The notes under the pieces were generated by a model. The model was not told where the DNA came from. It searched no databases and worked only from the letters and a program-made list of their open reading frames with translations. Made by a program: the position numbers and the translations under genes. This document shows, in pieces, positions 1 to 6,403 of a stretch of 12,870 bases of DNA (position 1 is its first letter; each line of letters opens with the position of its first letter). Location: the NCBI GenBank assembly GCA_003648085.1, contig QMOC01000010.1, positions 1 to 12,870 of the forward strand. The letters run 5' to 3'. Source of the stretch: Chloroflexota bacterium. Its GTDB lineage: Bacteria; Chloroflexota; Anaerolineae; B4-G1.

Positions 1-85
1 AAGAGAGAGGGGGTCCCAGGCTGTGAGCCCCCTCGACCGGACAGGCGGGAAAACCACCCGTGAGTGGGCCCCTCAAATCGTATCA

Positions 86-135
86 CGAAAGAGCGCGAAA
101 GTTTGCGAAAGTTCGCGAAAGGGTGCGAAAGTATG
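86..135 (+). repeat. Five-copy decamer tandem repeat in the thrS leader
   Basis: CGAAAG occurs at 86, 96, 106, 116 and 126, exactly every 10 bp, giving the unit CGAAAGNNNG. It lies between the candidate Stem I and the T-box proper, where linker or Stem II sequence is expected. The fixed six bases are identical in all five copies while the three spacer bases vary. That is more regular than random drift of an old repeat would give, although a simple slippage origin remains possible. No function is known to me. Confidence 0.9.
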
Positions 136-169
136 GGGCCACGGGACGGCCCGTTATCGCCGCAGAGTG

Positions 170-231
170 CCACAACGCTCCGTTGATTCGTTGATTTCCT
201 AATTCTTCGTTGATTTCCTAATTCGTTGTGG
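170..231 (+). repeat. 8-bp inverted repeat enclosing a 19-bp tandem duplication
   Basis: CCACAACG at 170-177 is the perfect inverse complement of CGTTGTGG at 224-231. The right arm ends five bases before the T-box motif, where Stem III of a T-box leader normally stands. Between the arms, TTCGTTGATTTCCTAATTC is present twice head to tail with no mismatch (187-205 and 206-224), and partial copies flank it (CGTTGATT at 181-188, TTCGTTG at 222-228). The interior is AT-rich compared with its surroundings. Reading this as an enlarged Stem III is inference. Confidence 0.8.
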
Positions 232-255
232 AACTTGGGTGGAACCACGTGGGAT

Positions 256-290
256 GACCCCCGCGCCCCAGGGTGCGGGGGTCTTTGTAT
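256..290 (+). terminator. Intrinsic terminator of the T-box leader
   Basis: GACCCCCGC (256-264) pairs perfectly with GCGGGGGTC (275-283). The stem can continue with G265-U274, C266-G273 and C267-G272 around a four-base loop. The tail TTTGTAT is only moderately T-rich. The hairpin overlaps the antiterminator sequence after the T-box, as expected for transcription attenuation. It does not cover the thrS ribosome-binding site, so a translational T-box is less likely. Confidence 0.82.
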
Positions 291-295
291 ATGGC

Positions 296-311
296 AAGGA
301 GGGAAACTATG
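296..311 (+). promoter_or_regulatory. Ribosome-binding site fixing the thrS start
   Basis: AAGGAGGG at 296-303 stands six to seven bases before ATG 309. It rules out the in-frame GTG at 273, which lies inside the terminator hairpin, and the ATG at 291, which precedes the site. Confidence 0.9.
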
Positions 312-2096
312 GCTGAACAAGAGAGATATGAGGAAAGTCACCTTTACCGGCTGCGCCACTCGGCGGCGCACGTGATGGCCCAGGCGGTGCTGGAGAAGTT
401 CCCCGAGGGCAAAATCGCCATCGGCCCGCCCATTGAAAAAGGCTTCTATTACGACTTCGACCTGCCTCGACCGCTCACACCGGAGGACCTGGAGGAGATC
501 GAAGCCCGCATGCGCGAGATCATTGCCGAGGGACACGATTTTGTGTATCAGGAGGTCTCCGAGGAAGAGGCGCGCCGCATCTTCGCCGACCAGCCCTACA
601 AGTTGGAGTTGATTGACGACATCCTCTCCGCCGGGACGGATGAATACGGGGAGCCGCTGGAGGAGACTCCCAGACTCTCGATCTACAAAAGCGGCCCCTT
701 CGTAGACCTGTGCCGGGGGCCGCACGTGAACAACACGCGGGAGATCAATCCCGACGCGATCAAACTGCTCAGCGTGGCCGGGGCCTACTGGCGCGGCGAC
801 GAACGCCGCCCTATGCTCCAGCGCATCTACGGCACAGCCTGGGAGACGAGCGAGCAATTAGAGCAGTACCTGGCCTGGCAGGAGGAGGTCGAAAGGCGCG
901 ACCACCGCAAACTGATCAAGCAACTCGACCTGATCAGTTTCCACGAGGAGGGTGGAGCAGGGCTGGCTTACTGGCATCCCAAAGGAGGCTGCATCCGCCA
1001 GATCATCGAGGACTTCTGGCGGGCCGAGCATGCGAAGGGCGGCTACGACATCGTCTTCTCCCCTCACATCGGCAAGGCAGAGTTGTGGGAGCGCTCGGGC
1101 CACCTCGACTTCTACAAGGATAGCATGTACTCTCCAATGGACATCGAAGGGGTGGAGTACTACCTCAAGCCTATGAACTGCCCCTTTCATATCCTGATGT
1201 ACAAGACGCGCACCCGTTCTTACCGTGACCTGCCATTGCGCTGGGCAGAATTGGGCACGGTCTACCGCTACGAACGGAGCGGTGTGTTGCACGGCCTCCT
1301 GCGCGTGCGCGGCTTCACGCAGGACGACGCACACATCTTCTGCACACCGGAGCAGATAGAGGATGAAATCCTGCGGGTGCTGCGCTTCTCGCTCGACCTG
1401 CTGCGGGCCTTTGGCTTCACCGAGTTCCAGGTCTACCTCTCGACGATGCCGGAGAAGCACGTGGGAGAGCCCCAACGATGGAAGCAGGCCCAGGAGAGCC
1501 TGCGCAAGGCCATCGAGGCGGAGGGGCTGTCCTATGACGTAGATGAGGGAGGTGGGGCCTTCTACGGACCCAAGATTGACATCCACGTCAAGGACGCCCT
1601 GGGTCGCACGTGGCAGTTGACAACGATCCAGTTCGACTTCAATCTGCCTGAGCGATTCGATATGACCTACGTGGGGGAGGATGGGAAAGAGCACCGACCC
1701 TACATGGTACACCGGGCGCTGCTGGGCAGCCTGGAGCGTTTCTTCGGCGTCCTCGTAGAGCACTATGGCGGCGCTTTCCCGGTGTGGCTGAGCCCGGTGC
1801 AGGTGGTGCTCATCCCCATTGCCGATAGGCACGTGGAGTACGCCCACTCCGTAGCGGAGCAACTGAAAGCCGAGGGTCTACGGGTGGAGGTAGATGATTC
1901 GGGCGAGCGCATGCAGGCCAAGATCCGCGATGCTCAGATGCAGAAGGTGCCCTATATGCTTGTCATCGGCGACCGAGAGATGGAGGCCGGGCAGGTGAAC
2001 CTACGGCTACGTGATGGCAGGGTGCCCGGCGCAATGTCCGTGGATGCTTTTCTCGCACTGGTGCAGGAGGCGGTGAAGGAAAGGCACCTGCTCTGA
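309..2096 (+). CDS. thrS: Threonyl-tRNA synthetase lacking the N-terminal TGS domain
   Basis: Class II synthetase that charges tRNA-Thr with threonine in the cytoplasm and edits Ser-tRNA-Thr. From ATG 309 the protein has 595 residues; the E. coli enzyme has 642. The editing domain comes first: HSAAH at 17-21 and CRGPH at 135-139 supply the HxxxH and C/H editing residues. The catalytic core follows, with zinc ligands C291 (MNCPFH), H342 (DDAHIF) and H468, motif 2 around RYERSG (320-325) and motif 3 HRALLGSLERF (468-478). A C-terminal anticodon-binding domain starts near residue 495. The family's usual N-terminal TGS domain is absent: only 16 residues precede the editing motif, and the ribosome-binding site excludes a longer start. 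The gene stands alone behind a T-box leader. Identity is certain; domain loss rather than a wrong start is well supported. Confidence 0.97.
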   Translation: MAEQERYEESHLYRLRHSAAHVMAQAVLEKFPEGKIAIGPPIEKGFYYDFDLPRPLTPEDLEEIEARMREIIAEGHDFVYQEVSEEEARRIFADQPYKLELIDDILSAGTDEYGEPLEETPRLSIYKSGPFVDLCRGPHVNNTREINPDAIKLLSVAGAYWRGDERRPMLQRIYGTAWETSEQLEQYLAWQEEVERRDHRKLIKQLDLISFHEEGGAGLAYWHPKGGCIRQIIEDFWRAEHAKGGYDIVFSPHIGKAELWERSGHLDFYKDSMYSPMDIEGVEYYLKPMNCPFHILMYKTRTRSYRDLPLRWAELGTVYRYERSGVLHGLLRVRGFTQDDAHIFCTPEQIEDEILRVLRFSLDLLRAFGFTEFQVYLSTMPEKHVGEPQRWKQAQESLRKAIEAEGLSYDVDEGGGAFYGPKIDIHVKDALGRTWQLTTIQFDFNLPERFDMTYVGEDGKEHRPYMVHRALLGSLERFFGVLVEHYGGAFPVWLSPVQVVLIPIADRHVEYAHSVAEQLKAEGLRVEVDDSGERMQAKIRDAQMQKVPYMLVIGDREMEAGQVNLRLRDGRVPGAMSVDAFLALVQEAVKERHLL

Positions 2097-2119
2097 GGAG
2101 CAGAGTCGCCAGGGGCGAT

Positions 2120-2148
2120 TTGACACCTTCCTGCAATTGTGTTATCAT
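2120..2148 (+). promoter_or_regulatory. Sigma-70-type promoter of infC-rpmI-rplT
   Basis: TTGACA at 2120-2125 and TATCAT at 2143-2148 are separated by 17 bp, matching 11 of 12 consensus bases. Transcription should begin near 2155, leaving a 5' leader of about 38 nt before the infC start. This is too short for the long attenuator or L20-binding leaders known upstream of infC in Bacillus. Confidence 0.82.
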
Positions 2149-2177
2149 CCTTACACACACCCAGTCGGCTCACATAC

Positions 2178-2195
2178 GGGGAGGTAGACCGAATT
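2178..2195 (+). promoter_or_regulatory. Ribosome-binding site and ATT start codon of infC
   Basis: GGGGAGGT at 2178-2185 is followed after seven bases by ATT at 2193-2195. No ATG, GTG or TTG in the frame has a comparable site. The rare AUU start is a known hallmark of infC: IF3 rejects non-canonical start codons, so the protein limits its own translation. Confidence 0.88.
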
Positions 2196-2747
2196 AGTAA
2201 AAAGAAGTATCGTCCCGACAAACGAGTGAAGTATCGCATCAACCATCAAATCCGGGCTCCTCAGGTTCGTCTCATTGATGCAGATGGCACTCACGTGGGG
2301 GTAGTGTCGTTATCTGAGGCTCTGGCGGCTGCTCATGCTCACGATCTAGACCTGGTGGAGGTGGCACCGGCTGCAGACCCCCCGGTTGTCCGGGTGATGG
2401 ACTATGGAAAGTTCCTCTACCAGCAAGCAAAGCGGGAACGGGAGTCGCGCAAGGCACAGAAGCAGGTCGAGATCAAAGAGATCCGTCTGCGTCCCAAGAC
2501 AGCCGAGCACCACAGAGCCTTCAAGATTCGCAATGCCCGGCGCTGGCTGGAAGAAGGGATGAAAGTCAAAGTGCGCATCCACTTCCGGGGTCGGGAGATT
2601 ACCTATCCCGAGATCGCTCATGAGCAGTTGATGGAAATCGCTGAGGAACTATCTGACGTGGCGGTGATCGAGCAAAAGCCAAACCTGGAAGGGCGTACAA
2701 TGCTGATGATCTTAGCGCCGATGAAGAAAAGCGGCGCGAAGAGGTAA
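2193..2747 (+). CDS. infC: Translation initiation factor IF-3 (ATT start)
   Basis: IF3 binds the 30S subunit, keeps it apart from 50S and checks the start codon and initiator tRNA. From ATT 2193 the product is 184 residues, close to the E. coli length of 180. The N-terminal domain shows RINHQIRAPQVRLID and VVSLSEAL; the linker region has the highly typical MDYGKFLYQQAKRERE. The C-terminal domain has EIRLRPKT, RFRGRE-like HFRGREITYPE and the ending MLMILAPMKK. A longer reading from GTG 2139 would begin in or just before the transcription start and has no ribosome-binding site. It is first gene of the infC-rpmI-rplT operon, four bases before rpmI. Probable autocontrol acts through the ATT codon. 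Confidence 0.97.
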   Translation: MSKKKYRPDKRVKYRINHQIRAPQVRLIDADGTHVGVVSLSEALAAAHAHDLDLVEVAPAADPPVVRVMDYGKFLYQQAKRERESRKAQKQVEIKEIRLRPKTAEHHRAFKIRNARRWLEEGMKVKVRIHFRGREITYPEIAHEQLMEIAEELSDVAVIEQKPNLEGRTMLMILAPMKKSGAKR

Positions 2748-2751
2748 GAGA

Positions 2752-2973
2752 ATGCCAAAGATCAAGACACATAAATCCACATCCAAACGATTCCGCCGGA
2801 CGAAAGGCGGCAAGGGTAAATTGATGCGTACCAAGTTAGGCAAATCTCACTTGCGGCGCAAGAAGAGCGCACGCGCAAAGCGCCTCTACGACGAGATGAT
2901 TCCGGTAGAGGCGAAAGGCGTGCAGCGGCGCGTACGCCGCCTGGCACCATATCTGAGGCAAAAGGGGAAATAG
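2752..2973 (+). CDS. rpmI: Large-subunit ribosomal protein bL35
   Basis: Small basic protein of the 50S subunit, 73 residues against about 65 in most bacteria. The start [17 protein letters not shown] and the lysine-rich [15 protein letters not shown] region are diagnostic; the ending [12 protein letters not shown] gives the extra length. The ribosome-binding site GAGGT (2741-2745) lies in the last codons of infC, and only four bases separate the genes, so translation is probably coupled. The order infC-rpmI-rplT is conserved across bacteria. Confidence 0.97.
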   Translation: MPKIKTHKSTSKRFRRTKGGKGKLMRTKLGKSHLRRKKSARAKRLYDEMIPVEAKGVQRRVRRLAPYLRQKGK

Positions 2974-2977
2974 TGCC

Positions 2978-3331
2978 GTGAGAGTCAAAGGGGGAAGTAG
3001 AACACGCTATCGTCACAAAAAGGTACTCCGCCAGACCAAGGGGTACTACGGGACACGTCACCGCTTGTTCCGCCGGGCCAACGAGGCCCTGATGAAGGCT
3101 CTGTGGTATGCCTATCGGGATCGGCGACAACGGCGGCGGGACCTGCGGCGGCTGTGGATCACGCGCATCAACGCGGCTGCACGCCAGAACGGGCTCTCGT
3201 ACAACCGCTTCATCCATGGGCTGAAGGTGGCCGGGGTGGAGTTAGACCGTAAGGTCCTGGCCGATATTGCTGTGCGGGACGCGGAGACATTCGCCCGGCT
3301 GGTGGAGGTGGCGAAGAACGCGGCGGTGTAA
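2978..3331 (+). CDS. rplT: Large-subunit ribosomal protein bL20 (GTG start)
   Basis: Early-assembly 23S rRNA-binding protein of the 50S subunit, 117 residues, the usual length. Diagnostic blocks are [16 protein letters not shown] (about 11-26), [20 protein letters not shown] and [18 protein letters not shown]. The start is GTG 2978, four bases after the rpmI stop, with AAGGGG at 2962-2967 as a slightly distant ribosome-binding site. It is last gene of the operon, with a terminator 30 nt downstream. In E. coli and Bacillus L20 represses this operon through mRNA binding; no such site is obvious here. Confidence 0.97.
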   Translation: MRVKGGSRTRYRHKKVLRQTKGYYGTRHRLFRRANEALMKALWYAYRDRRQRRRDLRRLWITRINAAARQNGLSYNRFIHGLKVAGVELDRKVLADIAVRDAETFARLVEVAKNAAV

Positions 3332-3360
3332 ATCGCAGAAACGGCAGGATGGCACGAGGG

Positions 3361-3392
3361 GGGAGCCGAAGGGTGGGCTCCCTTATTTGTTG
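3361..3392 (+). terminator. Intrinsic terminator after rplT
   Basis: GGGAGCC (3361-3367) pairs with GGCTCCC (3376-3382) around an eight-base loop, followed by TTATTTGTTG. It ends the infC-rpmI-rplT transcript 20 nt before the next gene, which must therefore rely on read-through or its own promoter. I see no clear promoter in the gap. Confidence 0.85.
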
Positions 3393-3411
3393 CTACTTGT
3401 GGTGACGAAAG

Positions 3412-4515
3412 ATGACCACCTCGTCGCTGACCATCGGGATCGAGGAAGAGTACCAGATCATTGACCCTGCCACACGGGAGTTGCGCTCTTACGTCCAACG
3501 CTTCCTTGAGCAGGGTCAGACGGTGCTGCCCGATCAGATCCGCCCTGAGTTCCTGCAATCGCAGGTGGAGGCAGGCACACGCATCTGCCACAGCATCCAG
3601 GAAGCACGCCGTGAACTGATTCGTATGCGGCGCTCGATCTGGGAACTCGCAGAAAGCGAAGGGCTGTGGGTGGCGGCAGCGGGAACCCATCCCTTCTCCT
3701 CCTGGGCACAGCAGGAGGTCTCCCCCTTTGGCCGCTACCCCGAACTGGCCCGCTTTTTGCAGGACGTGGGACGGCGATTGCTGATCTTCGGTATGCACGT
3801 CCATATCGGTATCGAGGATCGAGAATTGCTCATCGAGGTGATGAACCAGATACGCTACTTTCTACCTCACCTCCTGGCCCTCTCGACTAGTTCCCCTTTC
3901 TGGCACGGTCGCGATACAGGATTGAAGTCCTACCGTAGCGTCGTCTTCGAGAGCCTGCCTCGCACCGGCATCCCCCCGCAGTTCGGCTCCTACGCCGACT
4001 ATCGCAGAACCGTGGATACGCTGTTGGCAACGGGCAGCATTGCTGAGCCCACCCACATCTGGTGGGACGTGCGCCCCAGCGAGAAGTTCCCCACGTTGGA
4101 GGTGCGCATCCCCGATATGTGCACGCGGGTGGAGGAGACGCTGTGCCTGGCGGCGCTCGTGCAGGCCATCGTGGCCAAACTGGTACGTCTGAGACAGGCT
4201 AACCAGACCTGGCGCGTCTACCGTAAACACCTGCTCGATGAGAACAAATGGCGTGCAGTGCGCTACGGCATCACGGGGAAACTGATTGATTTCGGTAAGA
4301 CGAAAGAGGTGACGCTTCCGGCGCTGATCGAGGAACTGCTGGCATGGGTGGATGACGTGGTGGACGAACTGGGAAGCCGGGCCGAGGTCGAATACGCTCA
4401 CACCATCCTCAGCCAGGGCACCAGCGCCGACCGTCAACTCGCCGTCTACCGCCAAAAGAAGGATTTCCGGGCGGTGGTGGATCGGATGGTAGAGGAGACG
4501 CGAGAAGGACTGTAA
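3412..4515 (+). CDS. Carboxylate-amine ligase of the GCS2/YbdK family
   Basis: Cytoplasmic ATP-dependent ligase related to glutamate-cysteine ligase, 367 residues, the normal length for the YbdK group. Family signatures are GIEEEYQIID (9-18), the QVEAGT block (about 50-55), GTHPF, GMHVHIGI with the two metal-linked histidines, STSSPFW, and EVRIPDMC. Members form gamma-glutamyl-type amide bonds; E. coli YbdK has weak glutamate-cysteine ligase activity, but the physiological substrates of most members are unknown, so glutathione synthesis should not be assumed. ATG 3412 has only a weak purine stretch (ACGAAAG) before it. The gene stands between the rplT terminator and a palindromic element, so it is probably a single transcription unit. 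Family assignment is firm and substrate unknown. Confidence 0.93.
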   Translation: MTTSSLTIGIEEEYQIIDPATRELRSYVQRFLEQGQTVLPDQIRPEFLQSQVEAGTRICHSIQEARRELIRMRRSIWELAESEGLWVAAAGTHPFSSWAQQEVSPFGRYPELARFLQDVGRRLLIFGMHVHIGIEDRELLIEVMNQIRYFLPHLLALSTSSPFWHGRDTGLKSYRSVVFESLPRTGIPPQFGSYADYRRTVDTLLATGSIAEPTHIWWDVRPSEKFPTLEVRIPDMCTRVEETLCLAALVQAIVAKLVRLRQANQTWRVYRKHLLDENKWRAVRYGITGKLIDFGKTKEVTLPALIEELLAWVDDVVDELGSRAEVEYAHTILSQGTSADRQLAVYRQKKDFRAVVDRMVEETREGL

Positions 4516-4549
4516 GAACTGTAGAGAGTTCGGTATTTCCAGAAGGGTG

Positions 4550-4638
4550 TGGCTAAAATCAGTGGGACGTCCGGCTTCAGCCGGAAAATCCCCGCTGAAA
4601 CGGGGCCTCCCGCCTTTTCTCCCCACGAATTTTAGCCA
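4550..4638. repeat. Cloverleaf-forming palindromic element
   Basis: TGGCTAAAAT (4550-4559) and ATTTTAGCCA (4629-4638) are perfect inverted repeats. After a two-base mismatch the stem resumes as GTGGG (4562-4566)/CCCAC (4622-4626). Inside stand two hairpins: CCGGC (4571-4575)/GCCGG (4580-4584) with loop TTCA, and CCCCG (4590-4594)/CGGGG (4601-4605). The 89-bp unit can therefore fold as a branched structure. It fills most of the 146-bp gap between two same-strand genes and contains no ORF. The form recalls REP/BIME elements or a small non-autonomous mobile element; no target duplication is evident. It may also end transcription of the upstream gene. Confidence 0.8.
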
Positions 4639-4661
4639 GACTCTTTCCAGAAAGGGGCAAA

Positions 4662-5777
4662 ATGAGCGGTGTTAAACTATTCACAGTGCGTGGCATCGCG
4701 GTTAAGATGCACGTTACTTTTCCGTTGATCCTGGTGTGGGCAGCCGTGCAGTTCGGTTACCTGAACCAAAGAGGTTTCTCGCTCTCAGGAGCCGCCTTCG
4801 GCATCGTCATCACTCTGCTATTATTCATCTGCGTCGTGATCCACGAACTGGCGCACAGCCTGACGGCAACCGCGATGGGCTTTCCGGTGCGCGACATCGT
4901 ACTCCTGCCACTGGGGGGCATTGCACAGATGGAGCGTATGCCGGAACGTCCGGGGCAGGAGTTCCTCATGGCCATTGCCGGCCCCCTGAGCAACGTCGTC
5001 ATTGCCGTGCTACTGGTCGTGGGCGGCCTCCTGTTCGGCCTGGACGTAAGACCACGAATGGACCTCGCACGTCTGGGTTGGAAGGACACTCTCCCTTACC
5101 TCATTGCCACCAACCTCGGACTGGCCGTCTTCAACCTCATCCCCGCTTTTCCGATGGACGGCGGGCGAGTGCTGCGTGCGCTGCTGGCTACCGTGATGCC
5201 TCACGCCCGCGCCACAGCCCTGGCCGTCAGCGTGGGGCAGGGACTGGCCTGGATGCTGGGACTGATGGGGCTGCTGAGCGGCAATTTTCTGTGGATTCTG
5301 ATCGCGTTCTTCGTGTACGCCGGAGCAGCCCAGGAAGGGCAACTGATTCACGTCAAGAACGTGCTCCAGGGCCTGCGTGTACGTCAGGCCTTCTCCCGTC
5401 ACGCTTTGTCCCTCTCCCCCGACGATCCGGTCAGCCGCGCCACCGACCTCACGCTCGAGAGTTTCCAGGCCGATTTCCCCGTCTGCGATGCTGAGCAACT
5501 CGTGGGTTTGCTCACCCACACCGACGTCCTCCGAGCCCTCAAGCAGCGCCGGCCCGATACGCCGGTGCGTGAGGTCATGCGGACGAAATTCCCCACTATC
5601 GGGCTGGACGATGGGCTGTTTGAGGCCCATCGGCAGATGACAGAGGCAGGGCTTGACGCATTGCCCGTGATGGAGGGGGAACAGTTCCTCGGCCTGCTCA
5701 CCCGCCGTGACGTGAATGAGGTCTACCAGTTGCTCTCGGTCAGTCCAGAACTGCTAACGCAAAGACGAGGTGTATGA
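4662..5777 (+). CDS. Site-2 protease family membrane metalloprotease with CBS pair
   Basis: M50-family intramembrane zinc protease, 371 residues. The catalytic HELAH is at 61-65 in the second membrane helix (46-68). The third metal ligand is in the motif NLIPAFPMDGGR (158-169), with D166 as expected ligand. Membrane helices lie near 15-35, 46-68, 103-125, 145-165 and 187-220. The C-terminal part (about 236-360) is a tandem CBS domain, with VREVMRTKFPTI and LPVMEGEQFLGLLTRRDV; CBS pairs usually bind adenine nucleotides and regulate the attached domain. Unlike RseP-type proteases there is no PDZ domain. The start ATG 4662 follows AAAGGGG by four bases. Its stop overlaps the next start (ATGA), so it heads a three-gene unit. 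The substrate is unknown. Confidence 0.93.
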   Translation: MSGVKLFTVRGIAVKMHVTFPLILVWAAVQFGYLNQRGFSLSGAAFGIVITLLLFICVVIHELAHSLTATAMGFPVRDIVLLPLGGIAQMERMPERPGQEFLMAIAGPLSNVVIAVLLVVGGLLFGLDVRPRMDLARLGWKDTLPYLIATNLGLAVFNLIPAFPMDGGRVLRALLATVMPHARATALAVSVGQGLAWMLGLMGLLSGNFLWILIAFFVYAGAAQEGQLIHVKNVLQGLRVRQAFSRHALSLSPDDPVSRATDLTLESFQADFPVCDAEQLVGLLTHTDVLRALKQRRPDTPVREVMRTKFPTIGLDDGLFEAHRQMTEAGLDALPVMEGEQFLGLLTRRDVNEVYQLLSVSPELLTQRRGV

Positions 5778-6403
5778 TCACTGTCGCCGAAGCACGACGT
5801 TACTACGAAGATGCCGACGTGGTACACGATTTTGACCACGTGCTGCGGGTGCTGGCACTGGCGGAGCGCATCGGGCGGGCGGAGGGAGCCGACCTAGAGA
5901 TTGTGCGGGCGGCGGCATTGCTGCACGACATGGGGCGGGAGCAGGCCGAGGCAGCCGGGCTCGACCACGCCGCCTTCGCCGCCGAGCGGGCACGGGAGAT
6001 ATTGGCTGCTCACCCCCTTGCGAAGGTGGAAGCCGTAGTTCACGCCATTGCCGCCCACCGTTTCCGCACTGGCCCAGAGCCGACCACACTGGAGGCACAG
6101 GTGCTCTTCGATGCTGACAAACTGGACGCCATCGGCGCGGTGGGGGTAGCGCGAGCCTTCGCTCACGGCGGTGCTCGCGGGCAGCGACTTTGGGTCCCCA
6201 TCGAGGCCGTAGACGTAGCCCGCTGGACAGAGGAAGGTGATGACCCACGCAACCACACTCCAGTTCACGAGTTCGTCGTCAAACTCTCCCGACTCAAAGA
6301 GCGGCTTTTCACTCCGACCGGACGGGCCATCGCCGAGGAACGTCACGCCTATATGGTCGCCTTCTTCAAGCGGTTCGATGCTGAAGTGCGGGGGGAACGA
6401 TGA
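5774..6403 (+). CDS. HD-domain metal-dependent phosphohydrolase
   Basis: Soluble protein of 209 residues with the HD metal-binding set: H22 (in HDFDHVLRV), H51-D52 (LLHDMGRE), H90/H95 (HAIAAHRFR), and DADKLDAIGAVGVAR (113-127), which is typical of the YpgQ/YedJ-like group. Relatives hydrolyse nucleotides or pyrophosphate; the substrate here cannot be told from sequence. The start ATG 5774 overlaps the previous stop and GAGG at 5767-5770 is close to it, which points to translational coupling. The 3' end overlaps the next gene in the same way. No membrane segment is present, so this is the only soluble product in the unit. Confidence 0.9.
   Translation: MITVAEARRYYEDADVVHDFDHVLRVLALAERIGRAEGADLEIVRAAALLHDMGREQAEAAGLDHAAFAAERAREILAAHPLAKVEAVVHAIAAHRFRTGPEPTTLEAQVLFDADKLDAIGAVGVARAFAHGGARGQRLWVPIEAVDVARWTEEGDDPRNHTPVHEFVVKLSRLKERLFTPTGRAIAEERHAYMVAFFKRFDAEVRGER

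Larger units (their letters stand above)
1..290 (+). promoter_or_regulatory. T-box riboswitch leader of thrS
   Basis: The stretch before thrS ends in a T-box motif, TGGGTGGAACCACG at 236-249, close to the family consensus AGGGTGGNACCGCG. It is followed at once by an intrinsic terminator and then by the thrS ribosome-binding site. T-boxes bind uncharged tRNA: the TGGN bulge pairs with the free NCCA end and stabilises an antiterminator. Here an antiterminator can be drawn with GGG 237-239 pairing CCC 266-268 and GTGGG-type pairs of 248-253 with 258-263, which excludes the terminator. A candidate Stem I is 7-12/69-74 plus 15-18/65-68. ACC triplets at 53-55 and 56-58 could be the threonine specifier, but I cannot assign it. 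The 5' end of the leader and its promoter are not seen and may lie left of the window. Inference: thrS rises when tRNA-Thr is uncharged. Confidence 0.82.

Noticed and set aside
86..224. CRISPR array
   Set aside because: Units of 10 and 19 bp are directly adjacent, with no unique spacers of CRISPR length and no cas gene.
273..308. Longer thrS start at GTG 273 or ATG 291
   Set aside because: GTG 273 lies inside the terminator stem-loop and ATG 291 precedes the ribosome-binding site at 296-303.
858..1862. Long minus-strand open frame opposite thrS (334 codons)
   Set aside because: It is a shadow of the high-GC thrS coding strand: no family motif and no ribosome-binding site. thrS itself is certain.
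2106..2121. Terminator after thrS (TCGCC/GGCGA then TTT)
   Set aside because: The five-base stem and three T residues are too weak, and the tail overlaps the infC -35 box.
2139..2192. infC starting at GTG 2139
   Set aside because: It overlaps the spacer and -10 region of the promoter, has no ribosome-binding site and makes IF3 longer than usual.
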